Positions 55,994-64,000 of a stretch of 64,000 nucleotides of DNA are shown here, piece after piece. The first letter of the stretch is position 1; each line of letters starts with the position of its first letter. The notes below the pieces were generated by a model. That model did no database searches. It was given only the letters and a program-made list of their open reading frames with translations, and had not been told where the DNA came from. The DNA lies in assembly GCA_001600875.1 (NCBI GenBank), contig BCLD01000004.1:1-64000 (forward strand). Direction: 5' to 3'. The position numbers and the translations under genes are program-made. Source of the stretch: Solicoccozyma terricola (Eukaryota > Basidiomycota > Tremellomycetes > Filobasidiales > Piskurozymaceae).

Positions 55994-56615
55994 GGTGACG
56001 TGTTCGCAAGGGGCGCAAAGGAAGAGTAGGATGTGAAGGTGGGAAATGAGAGAGGAGGAGAGGATGATGAGATGGGATGTCAGTGCAAAGAAGATTGCTT
56101 CTCTACCGCGGGGGGGTTGGACCCGATTTAGTATCCAGTAGGCGCACAGGGACGTCTGATCATTTTATTAAATTTCCTCACTCGATAAGCAATCCTCTCC
56201 ATAGGAATATATCCAAGCTCGTCTCCGAGGAGATATTCCAAGAGTCAGCTCTTATGGCAATTCTGTTGTTTCCAAAAGATTTTTCTGTCAGTCTCATTCG
56301 CAGGTCCCTCTCTGCTATTCAAACACTCGCGTATCAACACCAGTCACCACACAACAGCTCGGGTGGCGGAGTGGTGGAGTGGCGGGACCGAGAGATGTCG
56401 GCTTCCCACGTGATGTTATCAAACTGTGATTGAATGACGTGGAATCTCTTATCAACATTCCCAAACATGACGTGTATTCCATGTCTCCGCCTCATCTTTC
56501 AATGACGTGGATTAAATATTCCCCCCCGAAGTTTCAAATTATTTCTCCAACCCGTTCGTTCTCCTCGGTGTCCTCAGCAGTATTCCCCTATCTCATCGTC
56601 CGACCACCAAACATC
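55994..56615. promoter_or_regulatory. Upstream region of NHP2
   Basis: About 620 bp with no gene. It presumably contains the NHP2 promoter; repeated ATGACGT motifs (56433 and 56499 regions) resemble bZIP/CRE-type half sites. Confidence 0.4.
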
Positions 56616-57601
56616 ATGTCAGAGGCAATCACAGCAGCATCATCATCCAAGAAGAAGAGGAAGTCGGAGGGTGTGGCAATGGACGTCGATGTGACGGTGA
56701 GTTCGGAGTGCTGGAGTTGCTCGTGTCAACAATTTTCTCGTGGTTCAATTCCATATACTAATACCGCTGGCGTTCGCCCACCACCCCCCCTCCCCCCCAC
56801 CAGACCACCGAAGAGACCCCCAAGAAAAAGTCCAAAAAGGAGAAAAAATCCAAGGATGCAGACGTATCCATGGCTATCTCTGAAGGTGGTGACAAGAAGG
56901 AGAAAAAGGACAAAAAGGAGAAGAAGGATGATGACAAGGTGAGATTGGGATTCATCAGATCCTCCTGGTTGCGGGACGGCCCCGATCCTAAACCCACCCA
57001 CTACCCTCTACACCTCTCCCCCCGGCTCCCTCAGCCCTCGGCATTCCAAGTCCCCGCAGACGCCATCCTTGCCATTGCATCTCCGCTCGCTCCACCCAAA
57101 CTCTCTCGCCGAATCTTCCGCATCATCAAAAAGACCTCCAAAGCCCGTCAACTCAAACGTGGTGTCAAAGAAGTCATCAAAGCCCTTCGAAAGGGTGAAA
57201 AGGGTCTGCTCATCTTGGCGTCCAACATCACTCCACTAGACGTCATCTCGCATCTCCCCGTCCTCGCTGAAGAGTCCAACGGTGTCGAATACTGCTGGGT
57301 GCCAAGCAAAGAGGAGCTTGGTGCTTCTTCGGGTACCAAACGAGCCACCTCTTGTGTTCTCGTCTGCACGACCCCGAGGAGGCGGCCAACCCCCAAGGAT
57401 GGAGCGGTGGCGAAACCGGCTCCGACAGCTGAGGAAATCAAGGACTGGCAGGAGCCATTGTTGGAGTGCATCGAAGAGGTCAAGGCACTGGTGAGTGAGA
57501 TTGAGAATTTGGGGGTTTTTGTGTTCGGAACTCGGGAATGACTCGCTAAATCATTATCCATTACTCCCTTTTTTCAGGACGGTCAACGAATCGCTGTATG
57601 A
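56616..57601 (+). CDS. NHP2: H/ACA snoRNP subunit Nhp2
   Basis: Core protein of H/ACA ribonucleoproteins that guide rRNA pseudouridylation. The N-terminus is Lys-rich (SSSKKKRKSEGVAMDVD, KKEKKDKKEKKDDDK), then the L7Ae fold: APPKLSRRIFRIIKKTSKARQLKRGVKEVIKALRKGEKGLLILASNITPLDVISHLPVLAEESNGVEYCWVPSKEELG and TSCVLV. The last exon after a GTGAGT intron encodes DGQRIAV and the stop at 57599. Exon 2 is preceded by an intron with a C-rich tract (56784-56805). Confidence 0.9.
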
Positions 57602-57800
57602 TTAACTCTCATGTCATCGCATTCCCTTCCACCGAAAACACCCCCTCCAGTTGTCTGTCTGTTCCCCTCTTCCCTTAACCCTTCGTATTTCGAAAATGTG
57701 TTGTATCACCAGATGGGCATCAGATTGGAATCTTCTTTTACTTTCAACCGGTAGTTGACACTGCATACTGCGTGCGTGCTACAAGACGATATGTCGTGCC

Positions 57801-59026
57801 CTACTTCTTGACCAAGCCCTCCTCCTCACCCATGATCGGTTCAAGCCACTCTACGACCTTTGCTCTCAACGCATCGCTCGCGTCCGGAAGTGGCTTCCGA
57901 GAGGATCCACCGTAACCATAGTAATGAATCACTCCGTACTGCGTTGATTATCCCATTGTTTCCGATCAATCACCAGGCGAACAAATGATCCCCCGCCCCC
58001 TCCTAAAAACAAACTCACCCTCATACCCGGAATTCCACCGCCAACCTCGATCCCTCCAGCGAGAGACAAAGCGAGCTGAGCTTTCCTCGCTTCTTCAATC
58101 TTTCCCTCCTTGAACAAATTGTACACCTTGACACATGCTCTAGGGGCGATATTGGCGAGACCAGTTACAGCTCCAGAACTACCCGATGCGAGCAGACCGT
58201 GAAGAAGGGTATCGGCTAGTCCACCGAGCACAGCGAATTGAGATTGAGGGAACGAAGCGGAAAGGCAGGCACCTTTACCAACGTTACCACATGACAACTT
58301 TACACCGACAATGTTTGGGTGAGGTGCAAGACTTTGGATAAGAGGGAGGGAAAGGTCGAGACCATTCGCGATACCTGGAAAGTTGTAGATCTGAATTGGG
58401 ATAGCGGATGTGTCTGCGATCTGGGTCGAGGCGAAACAGCGCAGACAGACGTTAGCTTGAGTCGATACCTCTTGGACCAGTCCTCCCTCCCCCATCTCTC
58501 ACCTCCTTGTAGAAATCATACAAAATATCATCCGTCATCGCTTTGGCGAACGTGGAAGGAGGAATGACCATGACGAAGTCGGCACCAGCGTTGGCAGCTT
58601 CAGCGATGAGTTCTTTGGTTTCCCAGAGTGATGGTACACCACAGCCAACGACCATGACACATGGCGATTGAACATCGTCGAGCGCCTTGCGTACCGTCTT
58701 GATCACGGCAAGACGTTCCGCTCGAGACAGGAACATCGGCTCGCCGGTCGTGCCGTGGACAGTGATGCCATGAACGCCAGCTGCAGACAGTCTGCCAGAG
58801 AGAGGTCATGAGATGTAGCACACAAGTACCCCTGTCACCCAACGCAAACACCCACCTCTGCACATGCTTCGCCAGCGTCTCGTGGTCGATTTCTTGCTGT
58901 TGTTCGCCCTTGTAGAAGGTGAGGATAGGCACATAGATTCCTGGAGGAGGTGGCGAATATCAGCGAATTTGTCCACCGGATGGGCTTTTCTTGTCACTTG
59001 CCAGCTGGGGGTTGACGAGCGGGCAT
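57801..59026 (-). CDS. DapA-family aldolase (2-keto-3-deoxy acid aldolase type)
   Basis: Class I Schiff-base lyase of the dihydrodipicolinate synthase/N-acetylneuraminate lyase family. Starts MPARQPPAGKSIYVPILTFYKG. GITVHGTTGEPMFLS corresponds to the family's GTTGE site, IPIQIYNFPG contains the catalytic Tyr, and NIVGVKLSCGN the Schiff-base Lys. The C-terminus is GMRYGVIHYYGYGGSSRKPLP. Fungi lack lysine synthesis by DapA, so a role as 2-keto-3-deoxy-L-galactonate aldolase (LGA1/GaaC, pectin degradation) or 4-hydroxy-2-oxoglutarate aldolase is more likely. Four or five exons. Confidence 0.8.
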
Positions 59027-59513
59027 GATGGATCGAGTACGCAAGGTGTGTGATGCTATGATGGTGTGTGGGGAGACCGAGACGAGATGCTGCTCGGAGG
59101 TGACCCTGACCGTCACACAACCGCTTTTGTAGAGAACACGTCCAAGACGGTCTAAAGTCGTCCCGAGCCTCCACTTAGGAAATCTCCGGCCATGGCCACC
59201 ATGCACTTATAAAGACAACATCGCTTACACTTTACAAAGTATCATCAGCCGTTCGTTGGACAGCATGCAGTGTCAGTCAGGATGGTTAGGTGGTAGCAGC
59301 AGTCGGGCATCCCGTTACTGGACATTTTTCTCGTTCGAGACCGGCGCCTACAGGCAACAGTCAACGCCGCTGGTTCGCAGTCACACTGTGCAAATATCTG
59401 TCAGAGCGACAAAGCGAGACGGGCAAGACGGGAAGAGGGAACAGATGTATTTGCATACGGATAACAGAACAAACATCTTCGAAATATGATTTTGCCGACT
59501 ACAGCACAAAACA
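59027..59513. other. Intergenic, no gene seen
   Basis: About 490 bp between two minus-strand genes, presumably the aldolase promoter. No gene is supported. Confidence 0.4.
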
Positions 59514-61590
59514 CTAGGTGGCTTGTGTGACTGCCTTCTCGGTCACTTTGGTATCCTCCTCCTCTTCCTCCTCCTCCTCCTCCTCCTCCTCCTCTCTCTT
59601 GGTCGACTTGGCAGCCGCTTTGGCCGCACGCTTCGCCTCTCTCGCTGCAGACTTGGCTTTGGCTTCCGCTTCTTGCTTTGCCCTCTCCGCGAGCTCGTTC
59701 TTGACCCACGCAGAAACATTGACAACGGCATCCTCCGGTTTGAACTTGTATTGCATGAGCAAGCCTTGCAAGGACGCGGTAGAGAACTGGCGGTCAGGAA
59801 TGCTCTCACTCCAGTCCTTGGCCAACAACTCGAGCTTCTCCATGTCCACCTCGGTCTTCCTGATGTCATTCGCCCCTTTGATAGCCTTTGCAGCGACAGT
59901 TTCAGCGTGATTGCCGTAGAACACCTTGAAAAAGTACTTTGCTTGAGCTTGAGAAGCATTATAGTACTGGACGGAGAGATCCGCACGACCAGGACGGATA
60001 AGAGCAGGGTCCAACAGCTCGCGATGATTCGTAGTCATAAACACTGGGCGTTAACCGTCAGTGAGGTCTCGTTATTAGGTCTCGTTATCTGGTCTAAACC
60101 CGACCGCCACTCACAGACACGACCTTCTGATCCGGCTATGCCATCGATCGCATTCAGTAGACCGGACAAGGTGACACGACTGCCGGAGCTGTTGTCGCCG
60201 TCACTGTCGCTATCCGCATCCTCGTCTTCATCGCTATCGCTGTCCTCCTTGGGCTTTGCTGGCGACCTTCGGCTCTTGCGTTTGGATTGGAGAGCGACGT
60301 CGATGTCCTCCATCACGACCACCGCTCCGGCAGGGCTGTTAAGATAGGTCAAGAGCCGATCTCAGCTGGAATATATTCGCATGCACTCACACGAGGGTCA
60401 TGCATCGGTTGAGCATAGAGTCAGTCATGCCGGCTGTGGTGAGGACGCCGAGGCCGCTAATCAGATATCGATACGAATCTTTTTATCCCCGTTCCACTCA
60501 CCCGTAGACAGGGAGAACACATAGACGTCCAACTTCAACTCTGATGCGAGCGCGAGGATGGTGCTGGTCTTACCTGAGCCTGGTAACCCATATAGCAGAA
60601 TCCCTCGACGCCACGGAATACCCCGTTCGACATAAAAGTTCTCGCTGGCCAAAAACTCGCGAATGTCGCCGAGAAGACGCTCCTTGACTGACAGGTGCAG
60701 GTGCGTGGGTCAGTTTAAAAGATCCCCTTTCGCAATACACCTATGCTGAACTCACCGCCATCCTCGGTCACCACACTTTCCAGTCTCCTCGGATGCCTCA
60801 AAGCGGTCTGACGCCACCCACTGCCTCTATCATCGACCGCTTTGATGGATAATTTTCCTTCATTGGAATCGAGGTACTTGAGTTTGGCGGCGGCAAGCAA
60901 CTCGATGAACGTCGACTTGTTCCTTGCAAACATGGTGACTGTGATCGCCTCCTTGAGGTGCGAACCAGTCTTTTGGACTAATGGGCGGTGAAGCCTGACA
61001 AGATGCCCCTTGAACCACAAATAATGGGAGTTATCTGCATCTCTTGGAATGTGAGCGAGAAGCGTGCAACGGCGAAACTCGTCAGAACTCACCCTTCTGA
61101 GGCACATAGTAAGGCTTTGGTTTGGCAAACTTGTCAATAATTGATTCTCCTTCTTCCCTCCTATCAAAGATTAACCATGGGTAGACGCGGGAGCCTGCGG
61201 AACCTTGTGTTGTTTCACATTGGCTGTCAAGACAGGGATGAGCGATCAGACCAGAGTAAGGAGATGGATTGTTCCTCACAAATCTCTTGACGGTTGTTGC
61301 CATGATGGGTGTGAAACCCAGTAGGCCATCAACCAGTCGTACGACTCGTCGGTGGCAAGGTGGACACTATATATTGCTGAATAATATTTGAGCCAGGCGC
61401 TCAGGGCTATTACCAGCCTCCTTGCGGCCTCTCCACAGACACCAAGAAGAAAGAGCTTGACAAAGTCGATGATGCGCGGGTGGGTCAGAAGGTGGATTAG
61501 GAGACCTACGGGGCCGAGGCCAGAGACGAAGAGGGGGATGTCGGAGGTAGAGGATAGGTTGACAGCAGGGGTGTCGGCATTGCTGGACAT
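59514..61590 (-). CDS. BCS1-like AAA ATPase, probably mitochondrial
   Basis: AAA protein of the Bcs1 family, which translocates the Rieske protein across the inner membrane in yeast. The N-terminus MSSNADTPAVNLSSTSDIP precedes a hydrophobic segment (VGLLIHLLTHPRIIDFVKLFLLG), then the BCS1_N domain (DESYDWLMAYWVSHPSWQQPSRDF). Walker A is LYGLPGSGKTS, Walker B VVVMEDIDVAL, and sensor/arginine-finger LFMTTNHRELLDPALIRPGRAD. An unusual acidic insert, KPKEDSDSDEDEDADSDSDGD, sits just after Walker B, and the C-terminal tail is a poly-Glu run encoded by a CCT repeat (59558-59597). Six or so exons. Basidiomycetes often have several paralogs, so this need not be the true Bcs1. Confidence 0.85.
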
Positions 61591-62124
61591 GTTGATGGAG
61601 AGATGGAAGGACTTTGAAGATGGCGTTGATCGATGATGGGTGGCGGGAAGGGGGAAGGCAGGAAGTGGCAAGGGACGAAGTGGGAAGGGTGGAATGGTAG
61701 GAACGGTCAATGTTTCTGCCATTCCTCTTCCTTTCCTTATATAGGATAATCGACCCTCATTGATCGCCCAGGCAGTCAAAGGTATGAGCCCCTGATGATG
61801 AGAAAGGAAAGGAAAGGACGGGAGTCGACAACGTTTGAAGGTCCCAACCCCATGCGGAGGCGTTTCGCAGCTGCCGAGGTCGCGGCCGCATCAAGCGATA
61901 TTCTATGAGCCTTTCGTATGAGCCTTTCGTATTTGTATTTCCCCAGAGGACAGGACAACGAAAGGGGAGCGAGTCCACGTAACTAATGCCATCGACACAA
62001 TTCAAATCCGACCATTCTCGTGTCGCAACCACCGACAACCCTCATCTAACGCTCGTTTCACCTCCCAATTTCAGATCACCATCCCATCTTCCTCCAATTG
62101 CCCAGGTTAGCATGCCAAACTGGT
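61591..62124. other. Intergenic, no gene seen
   Basis: About 530 bp between the BCS1-like start and the BAP31-like stop, probably promoter sequence. No gene is supported. Confidence 0.4.
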
Positions 62125-63575
62125 TTAATCCGCTTTCTTATTCGATAGGGATCCGGTCTGCACAAGGTCGGACTCGGTCAACATTCCCCCTCTCGATCTG
62201 TTAGCTTCCATCGTAGAATGCCATCAACTCACTGCCTGATTATGTTCATCAGCCAAACGACCATATTCCTGAGCTTGTTGATCGGCTTGCTTCTTGAGCG
62301 TAACTACGAAACCCCGTCCCTTTCAATCAGTACCTACAGACCGCGATTCGCACAGGGCGTTTCCTCCATATACATACCGAAATCGCGCTCTTTCGCTTCA
62401 CTCGCCTTGAGCTTGGCTTCGAGCTCTGTCACTTTAGCTTGAAGGTCGGCGGTCTGTTTGGTGGTAGCTGAACCCTTCGCGGTCTGTGGGTTGGGAAGAA
62501 AATGGGGTGCATTAGATTGAGAAAGGGAGGGAGGGAGGGAGGGAGGGAGAGAGGTTAATCACGAACCTTGGTCTTCAAAGCATTCAAATCCTCTTGAATG
62601 GTAATCAAGTCGAGGACGATGTAGAAAACCCTGGCAAGGAGTAGAGAGAGGAAAAGTGTGGAGCCGGTCAGGTAGACTAAGGAGAGTGTAAAGCATGACC
62701 ATTGATTCAACATGCGGCACGAAAAATCGGAGGGAAAAGCAACACGAACGATTTCGTTGAGCGTAGAATTTACGTGCGGAGCTAACAGAATCCCCAGACA
62801 AGTCAGTGATCCTTTCTTCGGAAAGTCTTCTGCTGCACACCTTCCAGCACTCACTGGTTAGTCTCCACCCTGATATCTTGCACGCCCTTCTCCTGCTTTG
62901 CTGCTTGACTCTCTTGCGCTACTCTGAACATGCGTTGCAAGGCGTCCAAGAAGAGGATGGCAACGAAGCTGTGCGTGAGATGAGTTCCCGTCAGCGTTGT
63001 TTGAAGAGAACGGGAGACAATGTGACGTGCGGCTCACATGAAAGTGATTTTGAGCTAGATCAATTGTCCGACATGGAATTGTCAATTCGACGGTATCAGC
63101 GCCTGGAAGAAGATTACGAAATGCCACGAAATGCCTTTTTCAACCATCTCAACTCACACCGTACTGAATCTTGGCAACCTATAGAAGGAAGAAGGTTCTG
63201 TGTCAGAGAGAGGAAGAAATACCACGGAGAACAGGGTACATACGATCGGATTCTCGCTGAGGAAGTGGATCATCCTATGAAAAGGTGCGCGTGTCATCAA
63301 TACCAACTCTTCTCCCTGTCAAAACACACACGGCAGCCCACCTCTTCTTCATCGAGAAAGGCATCGGACAGATGATGGCGGAGAAGAGGAAGAGCTCCAT
63401 GACGAGGAGCGCAAAGCAGACTGTGAGAGTTTGAATTGTGAGTAGATGGGAAATACGTTGGACGGGTGCTTGGGGTGCCAACGCACTGGTGTAGTAGAGC
63501 TGGAAACGGTAGAGAATGGCTGGATCAGACACGGAGAAAGAAGGATAAGATGAGTACGCAAGGACTGACGGTCAT
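62125..63575 (-). CDS. BAP31/Yet-family ER membrane protein
   Basis: ER protein involved in export or quality control of membrane proteins. Tiny first exons encode MTLYYTICFALLVMELFLF, the first membrane segment, then SAIICPMPFSMKKRMIHFLSENPIVAKIQYGLKITFMFVAILFLDALQRMFRVAQESQ, containing helix 2 and the family VAKIQYGLK motif. A third segment FLSLLLARVFYIVLDLI and a C-terminal coiled coil (KQTADLQAKVTELEAKLKASEAKERDF, LKKQADQQAQEYGRLADEHN) follow. The last exon, SDLVQTGSLSNKKAD, ends in KKAD, a KKXX-type retrieval signal, when spliced at the TTGACCGAG acceptor. About eight short introns. Confidence 0.83.
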
Positions 63576-63852
63576 GATGAGCTTGATGACCTAGATGCTG
63601 ATGTCGTTGTTGAGATGAGCAATTGTTGAATCGGTTGAAACAAGTTGTTGAATCTATGATCCAGGTCACTCATGATGTCATTCAGCGATCACGGACATCG
63701 GACAGAGATGTCCGTGAGAATCTTCATGTCCGTGCAAGTCGCCACCGCCACCGTCATCCCTTCAACCCATATGATCGTCCACCGTCCTCCATAGTTTCAC
63801 ATTTGAGCTCAGGTACAGACCATATACATCACATATGCATCGTATAGACCTC
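63576..63852. other. Short intergenic region
   Basis: About 280 bp. It contains a CATCGGACAGAGATGTCCG-like partial palindrome near 63690-63715 (GGACATCGGACAG, GATGTCC). No gene seen. Confidence 0.4.
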
Positions 63853-64000
63853 CTATTCCACCACCGTCTCCTCTTCTTCGATGATCGTGACCCCCCTTTT
63901 CTCCTGATCCTGCACCTGGGCTTCGTAATCCCACTGCTCTACATAGCGGATCACATCGTCCCAATCACGAGCACGAGCGGTGCCCTCGAACAGTCGATCA
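63853..64000 (-). CDS. 3' end of an unidentified gene, cut by window edge
   Basis: On the minus strand an open frame enters from beyond the window and ends with a TAG at 63853. It reads DRLFEGTARARDWDDVIRYVEQWDYEA and ends in an acidic TIIEEEETVVE. Only about 48 codons are visible, too few to assign. Confidence 0.5.
   Translation of the reverse strand, partial: DRLFEGTARARDWDDVIRYVEQWDYEAQVQDQEKRGVTIIEEEETVVE

Noticed and set aside
59523..60347. A 274-codon plus-strand open frame
   Set aside because: Antisense to the BCS1-like gene; its Leu/Ser-rich runs come from the CTC repeat encoding the poly-Glu tail.
62218..62442. Plus-strand frame with membrane-like residues
   Set aside because: Antisense to the BAP31-like coiled coil exon; the splice-consistent minus-strand gene explains this DNA.

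Overview
The window is the left end of a fungal chromosome. It opens with CCCTAA telomere repeats and carries intron-rich genes with short introns (mostly about 40-80 nt), GT-AG borders and recurrent CTGAC/CTAAC branch sites. The gene set (WC-2-type PAS/GATA regulator, HCNGP-like splicing factor, BCS1-like ATPase, four-helix membrane protein with a Pro/Ser tail) and intron density fit a basidiomycete yeast, probably a tremellomycete. This is inference from gene structure, not a database match. I found no tRNA, rRNA or CRISPR array.

Subtelomere, 1-5.4 kb: telomere repeats, then a five-exon gene for a long coiled-coil protein with a Cys-rich motif whose stop codon lies only about 200 bp from the telomere. 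It is followed by two diverged copies of a roughly 0.7-kb repeat. Accessory metabolic region, 5.5-37 kb: a GH2 beta-mannosidase, a GH115 alpha-glucuronidase divergent from an MFS sugar transporter, an assembly gap, a GDSL esterase, a fused PNPOx/ferredoxin-reductase-like flavoprotein, a possible solo LTR and a small orphan gene. Then comes a block that reads as organosulfonate use: SsuD-like FMN monooxygenase, MDR oxidoreductase, Dal5/Soa1-family anion permease, FAD hydroxylase, FMO-type monooxygenase and TauD/JLP1-type dioxygenase.

Core region, 37.9-64 kb: densely packed conserved eukaryotic genes: WC-2-like regulator, HCNGP-like protein, four-TM protein, DPH2, RCE1, F-box protein, URI/Bud27-like prefoldin, VPS28, SEN15, NHP2, a DapA-family aldolase, a BCS1-like AAA ATPase, a BAP31/Yet-family ER protein, and the 3' end of one more gene. 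Between SEN15 and NHP2 lies a phytoene-synthase-like sequence broken by an in-frame stop and three frame changes, which I read as a decayed carotenoid gene.

Two functional modules stand out. One is plant-polysaccharide breakdown (beta-mannosidase, GH115, sugar permease). The other is the sulfonate-use block, in which a bacterial-type enzyme, a fungal dioxygenase and a permease of the right family sit together. The boundary between accessory and housekeeping DNA is near 37.9 kb.
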